Below are positions 1 to 5,818 of a DNA stretch of 6,500 nucleotides, one piece after another; within the stretch, counting starts at the first letter, position 1; each line of letters starts with the position of its first letter. This DNA comes from Sedimenticola sp. (GTDB lineage Bacteria > Pseudomonadota > Gammaproteobacteria > Chromatiales > Chromatiaceae), in contig JAPHUG010000040.1 of NCBI GenBank assembly GCA_026197195.1, positions 1 through 6,500 of the forward strand, in the 5' to 3' direction. The position numbers and the translations under genes are program-made. The notes under the pieces were generated by a model that worked only from the letters and a program-made list of their open reading frames with translations, had not been told where the DNA came from and ran no database searches.

Positions 1-800
1 CTGACAACAACGGTACCTTCTACTGGATTCACCTCCGTCGTCTCTCTGACGCTGTGTATCCAGCTGAGGCTCTCCCACGCCGGCCGGTAGGTGCTTTGGT
101 CGTCGCTATTGGTCCAGGACGCCACACCGACTAGCCAGCCGTCGTCGTTCAAAATCGGACCGCCCGAATCACCAGGACAGGAGACGAGACCCGGGTGATT
201 GAATCGAATGGCATCCGGTACGATGTCGGATATAGAGAGCGCCAACCACTGCTTACCCAAAGAACCAGCGGTACAACCCTCACCTGTATTGCCGTAACCC
301 ACCAGCACCACGGTTTCTCCGATCTTTGCTCGATGCGCATCATCGGCGACGGGAATCGGTTGAATGCCCTTGGCGACTTCCCACACGGGCCGGTCCAGTA
401 CGATCAGTGCCAAATCCTTGCGCAGCCATCCCCCCGCCGTATAGTTCGGGTGAACCACAACATTACCGGCAATAGTCACATCTGCACGGATCTGCGATTC
501 GTCCTGGGGCGTGGAGGGGTTGTCTGTAGGATAAACATCGGTCAACGTGAACTCGTAGCGCGTGCGACAGCCTTGGGCATTGTTGTCGCTAGGACAGACA
601 CAATGGGCAGCAGTAAGTACCAGACGTTGCCCAATGAGCGTTGCCGTGCAGTTCGGCAAGCGACCCACGGCTTCCAGTTCTTCAACCGGTACCGCCGCGC
701 CACTGGAGAGGGAAGACGTCTTGCTCGCCACTTCCGCCTGTACTGAAATTGGCATCAGCAGCAAGAGGATCATGCAAAAAACAAGGCGAAGTATTTTCAT
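1..800 (-). CDS. Secreted chymotrypsin-fold (S1 family) serine protease, 3' end cut by window edge
   Basis: The frame is open from ATG at 800 to position 1 with no stop, giving 266 codons of a longer gene. Residues 1-22 form a Sec signal peptide: MKILRL, then a hydrophobic core, with likely cleavage after VQA. The catalytic triad is intact: His66 in LTAAHC, Asp129 in KDLALIVL and Ser212 in CPGDSGGP. C51 and C67 sit 16 apart with C67 directly after the His, as in the family's His-loop disulfide. C69 and C78 lie in an insert after the His. By family alignment, specificity position 189 is Val206 and position 216 is Thr (SWT), so trypsin-like Lys/Arg cleavage is unlikely and small hydrophobic P1 residues are more plausible (inference). 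No IVGG-type activation N-terminus is visible. The start overlaps the upstream gene's stop as ATGA and has an AAGGGGG site inside that gene, so translation is probably coupled. The S1 call is firm; substrate and C-terminal architecture are unknown. Confidence 0.93.
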   Translation of the reverse strand, partial: MKILRLVFCMILLLLMPISVQAEVASKTSSLSSGAAVPVEELEAVGRLPNCTATLIGQRLVLTAAHCVCPSDNNAQGCRTRYEFTLTDVYPTDNPSTPQDESQIRADVTIAGNVVVHPNYTAGGWLRKDLALIVLDRPVWEVAKGIQPIPVADDAHRAKIGETVVLVGYGNTGEGCTAGSLGKQWLALSISDIVPDAIRFNHPGLVSCPGDSGGPILNDDGWLVGVASWTNSDDQSTYRPAWESLSWIHSVRETTEVNPVEGTVVV

Positions 801-1819
801 TGCCGTGCCCCCTTAACTTCATAGTTCCGTTGCAGCACCGATCCGTTGGCCATCGAGAAAACGAAGCTGGCGCTGCCGTTCACTTGGCGATGATCAGTGG
901 AGAAATCGACGTTGTAGGTCTCCTGCACCCGGGTGCCACTTTCGGTGTATTCACCCTGCAGACGCATGTTGTTGCCGGATGTAGATGTGATACGCAGCGG
1001 ATGCCAGCTGCCCTGCTGGTTGCTGTAGCGCCAGCGCGCGCCCGTCAAATCCGGTGCAAACTCCATGACGGCATTGAAGCGATTACCCTGCACGTTATCC
1101 ACGTAGTTGACAGCAAAGCGAGAACCAGCGATGTCGGCCAGTGGTTTAACCACGGAAATGATCGTTTTTGGCTGCTGTTGCACCGGGGTCTGCCCCAGCA
1201 GAGGTGTCAGATTGGGTGATTTCGGCTCGGCAACCACGCTGGCCGTTGTAGATGCGGCATTAAACTCGCCACGGCAGCAGTAGAGTGAAAGATTGTCGCA
1301 ATAATTGCCCTGGCAGCGAATACCGGCGATGAACTCCGAGGTACTACATTGATATCGGTTTGGTGACTCCTCTGAGAAATACCGACTCCAGTAGCACTGA
1401 CCTGTGTTGCGAATATCCGGATGGGCGATGTACTCAACGCTCTTCTGATCGCAGTGATCTCCACGACACTGTATGGACCGAATAAAGCCCCTGACGTCGG
1501 TCGTCATGTTGCCAGGCGCTTCTTCGGAAATCCACTGCGACCAATACTGTTGGGTCGAATACTTAGGCTTTTGATAACTATGGATTTCTCGCTCTGTGAA
1601 TTTGCAACAGATCGAATTTATCACCCCACAGTAGGGGCGTAAGCAAACAACACCTTTTACCAATTCGTCGGCTTTACAAAGGTATTGCTTGCCCATAGGT
1701 GCTTTGTTAATCCCTCTTTGCACGCATTGCCGGTCAACATCAGCCGCTGTTCCAATTGGCAGCAGCACGATGGGCAGTAACAGGGTTAAAAGTGCGGAGG
1801 TTTTCAGTAGTGTAACCAT
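797..1819 (-). CDS. Secreted cysteine-rich triple-repeat protein (CysD/WxxW-like repeats), unknown function
   Basis: 340 aa. Residues 1-26 are a signal peptide (long Leu/Ile core, GTAA before DVD). The mature N-terminal half (27-185) holds all 14 cysteines in three tandem repeats. Repeat 1 (C32-C72) and repeat 3 (C142-C182) share exact C-x15-C-x10-C-x4-C-x6-CC spacing. Repeat 2 (about 91-131) keeps only C118 and C123. Repeats 2 and 3 begin YWSQWISEEAP and YWSRYFSEESP, 51 residues apart, and repeat 3 contains GIRCQGNYCDN. The W-x-x-W/Y start and CC end recall a shortened animal mucin CysD (WxxW) domain, possibly by convergence. A Pro/Gln/Thr-rich linker (about 186-218) leads to a Cys-free, probably beta-rich C-terminal domain (219-340) that I do not recognise. 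The start has an AGGGG site 6 nt upstream. The gene is cotranscribed with the protease, so binding, targeting or inhibition of that enzyme is plausible but unproven. Confidence 0.85.
   Translation of the reverse strand: MVTLLKTSALLTLLLPIVLLPIGTAADVDRQCVQRGINKAPMGKQYLCKADELVKGVVCLRPYCGVINSICCKFTEREIHSYQKPKYSTQQYWSQWISEEAPGNMTTDVRGFIRSIQCRGDHCDQKSVEYIAHPDIRNTGQCYWSRYFSEESPNRYQCSTSEFIAGIRCQGNYCDNLSLYCCRGEFNAASTTASVVAEPKSPNLTPLLGQTPVQQQPKTIISVVKPLADIAGSRFAVNYVDNVQGNRFNAVMEFAPDLTGARWRYSNQQGSWHPLRITSTSGNNMRLQGEYTESGTRVQETYNVDFSTDHRQVNGSASFVFSMANGSVLQRNYEVKGARQ
808..814 (-). promoter_or_regulatory. Shine-Dalgarno site of the protease gene, inside the upstream CDS
   Basis: Read on the minus strand this is AAGGGGG, 7 nt before the ATG at 800. 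It lies in the last codons of the cysteine-rich gene, whose TGA (799-797) overlaps the protease ATG as ATGA. The site fixes the protease start and suggests termination-reinitiation coupling of the two proteins. Confidence 0.75.
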
Positions 1820-1821
1820 GG

Positions 1822-1847
1822 CGTTCCCCTTTTTCGAATAGGGAACG
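1822..1847 (-). promoter_or_regulatory. Leader hairpin covering the ribosome-binding site of the cysteine-rich gene
   Basis: In the mRNA, CGTTCCC (1847-1841) can pair perfectly with GGGAACG (1828-1822) across a 12-nt loop. The second arm contains most of the AGGGG Shine-Dalgarno sequence and ends 2 nt before the ATG at 1819. Folding would hide the ribosome-binding site, so translation could be switched by temperature, a ligand, a protein or an sRNA. The pairing is visible in the sequence; the regulatory role is inference. Confidence 0.5.
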
Positions 1848-1879
1848 TGCGGAAAAGCGCACGCCCCTGACGTTTCAGG
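1846..1879 (-). promoter_or_regulatory. Two further hairpins in the 5' leader of the protease operon
   Basis: Hairpin A is CCTGA-AACG-TCAGG (1879-1866 on the minus strand), a perfect 5-bp stem with a tetraloop. Hairpin B is CGTGCG-CTTTTC-CGCACG (1863-1846), a perfect 6-bp stem. B shares its last two bases (1847-1846) with the first arm of the hairpin that covers the ribosome-binding site, so the two compete slightly or stack. I do not recognise a known riboswitch class here. Confidence 0.45.
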
Positions 1880-1924
1880 TCACATGCTAGGCGAACTCCT
1901 TTTATGTAGAATTCCCCTACTAGA

Positions 1925-1930
1925 ATTATA
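1925..1930 (-). promoter_or_regulatory. Candidate -10 element for the cysteine-rich/protease operon
   Basis: A perfect TATAAT on the minus strand, which would start transcription near 1918 and give a leader of about 100 nt containing the hairpins. No convincing -35 hexamer lies 16-18 bp upstream, so an activator may be needed or the true promoter may lie elsewhere. The 7-mer TAGAATT occurs twice around this site (1907-1913 and 1921-1927, 14 bp apart) and could be a regulator half-site. Confidence 0.35.
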
Positions 1931-2403
1931 GTCAATACATGGCCGTTCTGTGGTGTTGGTATAAAGAAAAAAACGTCCGCTGTGCAACCTATCCTTCCGT
2001 GGCAGCACCCTATAACAGGCGCCCACAATCCAGTACGAAGTGGTTGAGCCCTCGCGGCAGGCAACCATTCAGTTAGCGGTAAAATCCGCTCTTAGAAAGG
2101 GATGGGGCGAAGAGATCGATAAGCTAGCCAAGCCCGGAACCTTTTAGGGTGGAACCTTGCCTGGCCAAACAGGAGGATTCAGCCTTCTAGAAAATGTTTA
2201 CTGATTGATCAGATATAAGCAGATCGCTAATAGCTGTTTTCATTAATGCGTTTGTCTGCCTGGCGTTGAAAGCAGCCAATCTATTTTATAGTTTTAATTG
2301 AATCCTTCTCTAAACACTTCTATTCACACGCCAAGAACAATCTCTTGTCGGCTCGAGGGTACTCCAGGGTACCCGCCAGGGCCAAGCCACCGATGCAGAG
2401 TAA
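1931..2403. other. Gene-free intergenic stretch
   Basis: I see no gene with a start, ribosome-binding site and protein-like composition on either strand. The stretch holds a small stem-loop, AGCGG-TAAAAT-CCGCT (2075-2090), and a direct repeat GGAACCTT at 2136-2143 and 2151-2158 with a 15-bp period. GGGTAC and GTACCC form a weak inverted repeat at 2357-2374. It separates the DUF1488 gene from the protease operon and probably carries regulatory sites of the latter. Confidence 0.5.
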
Positions 2404-2429
2404 TGATGGCCTGCATTCGCAGGCCGTTG
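2404..2429 (-). terminator. Hairpin terminator downstream of the DUF1488 gene
   Basis: GGCCTGC (2408-2414) and GCAGGCC (2419-2425) form a perfect 7-bp stem with a 4-nt loop, extendable by weak pairs to 2404-2429. It starts about 16 nt past the TGA of the DUF1488 gene (2444-2442). On the minus strand the following bases are ATCATTACTC, not a clean U tract. On the plus strand GTTGTTGTTT follows, so it may work better in that direction or in both. Confidence 0.55.
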
Positions 2430-2441
2430 TTGTTTATCCGC

Positions 2442-2717
2442 TCAGAAATCATTAGCCGACAAGACATAGGCATAAGTGCCTTTGCCACTTCCACCGCGCT
2501 CATAGGATCTATCTGCAACGGAATAGATTCTATCCCGCGCATCATCAAATGCTTTGAGGTATCCCTTTTCATCGCTGCCCATTCCAGGTACGTTCTGTTT
2601 TAGGGCATCCACTTCAAGATAGAATGAGACCTCGAGCGCGCCGTCATATCCCCAAAAAAGGAGCCGATCTTTGCTCTCATCATAACTACGACTCGGGTTG
2701 GGAAAATGTAATTTCAT
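2442..2717 (-). CDS. DUF1488 family protein (aromatic-rich type)
   Basis: 91 aa, small and soluble, with no signal peptide or membrane segment. It matches my memory of DUF1488 proteins: an N-terminal FPNPSRSYD block (residues 5-13), the core FWGYDGALEVSF (21-32), the helical stretch EKGYLKAFDDARDRIY (50-65) and a short C-terminal strand, YVLSANDF (84-91). The family's function is unknown. The ATG at 2717 is preferred over a GTG at 2726 because AGGTGG lies 5 nt before the ATG and would overlap the GTG. The gene stands alone, with a plausible promoter upstream and a hairpin downstream. A second DUF1488 protein lies at 5519-5818 but is clearly diverged from this one. Confidence 0.85.
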   Translation of the reverse strand: MKLHFPNPSRSYDESKDRLLFWGYDGALEVSFYLEVDALKQNVPGMGSDEKGYLKAFDDARDRIYSVADRSYERGGSGKGTYAYVLSANDF

Positions 2718-2744
2718 GATTACCACCTGTTACCTGAGCTGACA

Positions 2745-2773
2745 TTTTTATGCCAGGTACTATTAAAATCCAA
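2745..2773 (-). promoter_or_regulatory. Candidate sigma70 promoter of the DUF1488 gene
   Basis: On the minus strand: TTGGAT (2773-2768), a 17-bp spacer, then TAAAAA (2750-2745), each 4 of 6 to consensus. Transcription would start near 2738, about 20 nt before the ATG at 2717. An inverted repeat, TACCTG (2731-2736) and CAGGTA (2754-2759), brackets the -10 element and could be an operator. Confidence 0.4.
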
Positions 2774-2986
2774 CCACTGACCGCACATCAGATTGGAGTT
2801 ATGTTCTGTAAAGCATCGATCCATATCAACGTGTAGCGCGCACTGTCTTGCGCCTGCTTCGCCATGCGTATTCAACGTCACGATATTGACTATGTGCTCC
2901 AAATTCACAGCAAGCAACGCCTTATACCTACTGAACAACCATCACTACTATGACCACAACCAGACCCTAACATTCCGCATCGAGGC

Positions 2987-4063
2987 TTAATGAATAATGT
3001 TAGGTTCTTTCAGGTGCTTCATAACAAATGGGGAGGTCATTGCCCGAACCAATGCACTGTAATTCATCTGAAAGCTCATCTCAGCACCGACCAATAGGTT
3101 ACTGTCAGTGGCATCAACAACAAGATGATCACTGCTGGCACCGAGTATCTTTATTCCGAGTGGCGCTTGCAGACCAGATGGGTCGGTATCCTGATGGCCA
3201 AGTGCCAGTATAGACTGCACGATATTGCCCCGATTAGAGGCCGAGAATTTTTCACCAAAAGCGTTTTGTGCCAATTCACCCCAAGGCTGTGAAGGCTTTA
3301 TTTTTGATTCAATCACTTCAGCAACAAGTGTTATCACATCGGTGTATAAGCCTTCGATCGGTTGACGACGAAGGGGTTCACAACCTAGCAAGAGTGATTC
3401 ACCCAAGCGGAGATTATTGACCCGACCAGTCTCAGCATGACTCAACGCCCACTCTAGACTGGCAGAATTCCCTCCAGAAATAGTCATCAGCGAAATATCA
3501 AAAGTCGCTTCAAGTGAGTCTGCCAGAACAGATAACTCTGCCATGTTTTTGACATCGGGTGACACGCCGCTACGACAAGCAAGGTTAGTCCCTATGCCCT
3601 TGAGTGTAATGTTCGGCAAGCGAAGAACCTTACGCACAACACATTCAAGATCAGAGGGCATGATGCCTTCACGAAGGTCACCAAGTTCAACCATGAGCAC
3701 TACGCCATGAGTCCGGTTGATCTCATGCGCAGCTCTTGAGAGTTGACCGATCACATCAAGCTCCGTATTAAAACTCACATCAGCATAGGCCACCACCCGA
3801 TCAACCTGACTAAGCATCGGCGAACGAATAAGTGTCATTGGAACTGCTATCTGCGCATCACACATCGCCTCTAAATTCTCAATACGGGAATCACCAATAT
3901 CCGCCACACCTGCACGGATAAGTGTACTGGCAATTTCAGGTGAACCCAGTGTTGCTTTTGTAATACCGGTGACCTGGATACCACGATCACCCAACCGCCG
4001 AACAAGAGTGCATGCATTGTGATGAAGTTTTGCCAGATCTATTTCCAACCGTGGAGCACTCAT
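2987..4063 (-). CDS. PLP-dependent alanine/ornithine racemase family enzyme (fold type III)
   Basis: 358 aa, cytoplasmic. It belongs to the alanine/ornithine racemase branch of fold-type III PLP enzymes, which interconvert the L and D forms of a free amino acid. The N-terminal barrel opens with LEIDLAKLHHN. Lys36 in GITKATLG is the expected Schiff-base lysine. GDSRIENL (57-64), the family block ELGDLREGI (126-134), the phosphate-binding SGGNSAS (197-203) and LRLGESLLLG (218-227) follow in the usual order. The C-terminal beta domain carries ALGHQDTDP (287-295) and the SSDH block (310-313), typical of the ornithine-racemase-like group rather than biosynthetic Alr. Length is normal and nothing is broken. 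The start ATG (4063) overlaps the DUF1611 stop as ATGA and has a short AGGT site, so the two are co-translated. The substrate cannot be read from sequence; ornithine, lysine, alanine or glutamate are all possible. Confidence 0.9.
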   Translation of the reverse strand: MSAPRLEIDLAKLHHNACTLVRRLGDRGIQVTGITKATLGSPEIASTLIRAGVADIGDSRIENLEAMCDAQIAVPMTLIRSPMLSQVDRVVAYADVSFNTELDVIGQLSRAAHEINRTHGVVLMVELGDLREGIMPSDLECVVRKVLRLPNITLKGIGTNLACRSGVSPDVKNMAELSVLADSLEATFDISLMTISGGNSASLEWALSHAETGRVNNLRLGESLLLGCEPLRRQPIEGLYTDVITLVAEVIESKIKPSQPWGELAQNAFGEKFSASNRGNIVQSILALGHQDTDPSGLQAPLGIKILGASSDHLVVDATDSNLLVGAEMSFQMNYSALVRAMTSPFVMKHLKEPNIIH

Positions 4064-5334
4064 TCTACCTGCTCGACCACCCGCTCTTTCAGTTGGGGAA
4101 ATGCCAGTAAAACCATAGCCACCAACTCTTCGACGGGATGAGTAAGTGGGTCGGTCACAGGGATACCGAGTTCATCTGAATAGTGTGTGATGGCCTCGGT
4201 AATAGCCCGTTCGGTCAGATTTTCATGATTTAAGGTCAGGCCGATAACTTTCGTATCTGCAAAGGTCTGAATGAGATTAATCTCAGCGGAAGGCGAAGGA
4301 ATTGCCATCTGCTCGAAATCGCAACGATGGGCTCTTCCCGGCGCATGCTGTAACACAACCCCATCAGGACAACTGCCGCGGAGGATAAATGAAGAGGTTG
4401 AAAAGGCGGGATGACCTAGAGCCCCCTGTCCTTCTATGATAATGACATCCGGCTTTTCATTTGCATAAGCCTCTAGGATCGTAGCTTCCAATTCACCTGC
4501 ACAAAACTGTGAGGGTATTGCATCAAGTGCAACACCATAACGCGCCCCTTGAATTAAACCGGTTTGACCCGTCCCAACCATCACCGCTTTCACACCACGT
4601 TCATTAAGGGCACGGGTCAAAATCGTCGCTGTAGTACGTTTACCAATGGCACAGTCTGTCCCGAGTACTGCTATGCGCGGACAATCAACCTCAGAGATAC
4701 TACCATTAAACATTCGAAGGTCTCTCTTCATTCGCGGCTTTCGTATATCAATAATTTTTACGTTCATCTCAATACTGGCTGCTGAGAATTCCTGATCATC
4801 ATTCAAGAATTCATGGAGACCGTTTACAATATTCATCCCAAGTCTTATGGCTTCAAGTATCAGGCCCCGCTCCTTAGTTGAGAGCATGCCACTGGACGGT
4901 GCCATCCCAAAGATGAAGTAGTCAGGCACATAACCGGCCTTTATCAATGCATCCGTCAGGTCGTGGCAAATGGGGATGCCATTCGCCTTGCTCTCAAGCA
5001 CCATACCCGTATCAAGCCCAGATTTTTTACTGTCTATAACTGAAATTATTTCGTACTTTTCGGAGTGTCGGACAAGGCCGTTAGCCGTCTTACCATCAAT
5101 TGCACCAAAGTTAGCTTCACAATAGACAATGGCGGTAGCGGTTTGATTCTGGTGATCGATCAGTTTTAGCGGAGTAACTATCGCCTGATGATTGGCTGGT
5201 TCTGGGCCTGGATTGGAAATCTTTAGATTTTGAGGCGGGGTAAGTTGACTAACAGAATGTGGGGGTATATCCGGAAGGGGATGAGCCATAGAGAGTGGCG
5301 GTGCTTGCTGTGAATAGGGTCGGATTATTGACAT
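4060..5334 (-). CDS. DUF1611 P-loop protein, DgcN-like (candidate D-amino-acid N-acyltransferase/ligase)
   Basis: 424 aa, cytoplasmic. After a Pro-rich extension (1-65) comes the Rossmann-like DUF1611 N-terminal domain: ATAIVYCEANFGAIDGKTA at 66-84, then GMAPSSGML near 143-151. The P-loop domain begins near 220, with Walker A GTDCAIGKRTT (225-235), GTGQTG (254-259), the Walker-B-like VIIIEGQGALGHPA (297-310) and the family block HAPGRAHRCDF (330-340). A characterised relative, DgcN, N-acetylates D-glutamate in D-Glu catabolism; activity here is inferred and the acceptor is unknown. The ATG at 5334 has AAGGA 6 nt upstream. The internal Met16 has no such site, so the extension is probably real although family members usually start at the Rossmann domain. 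It overlaps the racemase by 4 nt (ATGA), which implies joint action on one amino acid. Confidence 0.88.
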   Translation of the reverse strand: MSIIRPYSQQAPPLSMAHPLPDIPPHSVSQLTPPQNLKISNPGPEPANHQAIVTPLKLIDHQNQTATAIVYCEANFGAIDGKTANGLVRHSEKYEIISVIDSKKSGLDTGMVLESKANGIPICHDLTDALIKAGYVPDYFIFGMAPSSGMLSTKERGLILEAIRLGMNIVNGLHEFLNDDQEFSAASIEMNVKIIDIRKPRMKRDLRMFNGSISEVDCPRIAVLGTDCAIGKRTTATILTRALNERGVKAVMVGTGQTGLIQGARYGVALDAIPSQFCAGELEATILEAYANEKPDVIIIEGQGALGHPAFSTSSFILRGSCPDGVVLQHAPGRAHRCDFEQMAIPSPSAEINLIQTFADTKVIGLTLNHENLTERAITEAITHYSDELGIPVTDPLTHPVEELVAMVLLAFPQLKERVVEQVE

Positions 5335-5375
5335 GATGATTCCTTAGTAAAACTCAGCGAGGACAACGAGAGAGA

Positions 5376-5399
5376 GCAACCCATTTCATATCGGGTTGC
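5376..5399. promoter_or_regulatory. Inverted repeat upstream of the DUF1611 gene (operator or leader hairpin)
   Basis: GCAACCC (5376-5382) and GGGTTGC (5393-5399) are perfect 7-bp arms around a 10-bp AT-rich centre, 42 bp before the DUF1611 start. The 17-bp arm-to-arm spacing puts the half-sites on nearly the same helix face, which suits a dimeric repressor or activator. It could equally fold in RNA. I found no strong -35/-10 pair beside it. Confidence 0.45.
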
Positions 5400-5451
5400 A
5401 ACAAGAGCCATAGCCAAGCAAGTGAATAGTTAAATTTCTGTCTACGATGAC

Positions 5452-5506
5452 TTGAGCCAGCCTCCTGATAGCAGCAACCAGCACGCCAGAATCTGCACTG
5501 GCTCAA
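5452..5506. repeat. 9-bp inverted repeat with a 37-bp spacer between DUF1488 and DUF1611 genes
   Basis: TTGAGCCAG (5452-5460) and CTGGCTCAA (5498-5506) are perfect complements. The right arm begins 12 nt past the DUF1488 stop. The spacer can add a few inner pairs (GCAG with CTGC on the minus strand), so the transcript could form a long stem-loop. No U tract follows, so it is not a standard terminator. It may be a processing site, an attenuator or a very small inserted element. Confidence 0.45.
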
Positions 5507-5518
5507 ACAGTGAAACTT

Positions 5519-5818
5519 TTACAGATCGCAGGCCCGGATAAGAATTGACCCATCCTCTTCAAAGACCCCATGCTCGATGAGCCGTCTTGCCGCTGCTTGA
5601 ATCTCATGCCGTTGTCGGGAAATAGTCTGCATGGGTGCATCCTCTGAAGCATCATACTTTTCTATCAAAACCTCCAGAGAGACACGACACAGCACCCGTT
5701 TTTTGTCCACGTCTGCAGCAACCGTTGCCACTTTGGTCATTGCATTCCAACATTCAAGCAATGGAAAACTGATGCCTGCACTGTCAGAAGGAAAGGATCG
5801 AGGATAGCTTAATTGCAT
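5519..5818 (-). CDS. DUF1488 family protein (CRVSLEVL type)
   Basis: 99 aa, soluble, no signal peptide. The core KKRVLCRVSLEVLIEKYDA (39-57), the helix RQRHEIQAAARRLIEHGVF (69-87) and the tail EEDGSILIRACDL (87-99) fit the second common DUF1488 type (strand, helix, then a charged helix ending in a D-G turn and strand). Function is unknown for the family. The ATG at 5818 is preferred over a GTG at 5824: AGGAG sits 5 nt before the ATG but directly abuts the GTG. The N-terminal 35 residues (PRSFPSDSAGISFPLLECW) are less typical. The gene is followed by an inverted repeat and a 184-bp gap, so it is probably not in the DUF1611 operon. It shares little direct identity with the DUF1488 protein at 2442-2717. 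Confidence 0.8.
   Translation of the reverse strand: MQLSYPRSFPSDSAGISFPLLECWNAMTKVATVAADVDKKRVLCRVSLEVLIEKYDASEDAPMQTISRQRHEIQAAARRLIEHGVFEEDGSILIRACDL

Noticed and set aside
195..1219. Plus-strand open frames of 183 and 192 codons (195-746, 641-1219) and minus-strand 1207-1464
   Set aside because: They overlap the protease and Cys-rich genes, whose signal peptides, motifs and coupled starts are clear; the alternative products have no recognisable features.
1804..2068. Minus-strand open frames in the leader (1804-2064 and 1880-2068)
   Set aside because: No ribosome-binding site, no protein-like pattern, and they cover the hairpins and the TATAAT.
2298..2603. Plus-strand open frame of 101 codons
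   Set aside because: Antisense to the DUF1488 gene and across the terminator hairpin; no ribosome-binding site or family resemblance.
2720..2990. Possible small genes between the DUF1488 and racemase genes (minus 2720-2938, plus 2793-2990)
   Set aside because: The minus frame starts only at TTG without a Shine-Dalgarno and runs through the DUF1488 promoter; the plus frame is its shadow. Neither resembles a known protein.
5400..5430. Possible sigma54 promoter upstream of DUF1611 (TGGC and TTGC elements on the minus strand)
   Set aside because: The GG-to-GC spacing is 8 or 14 bases rather than the required 10.
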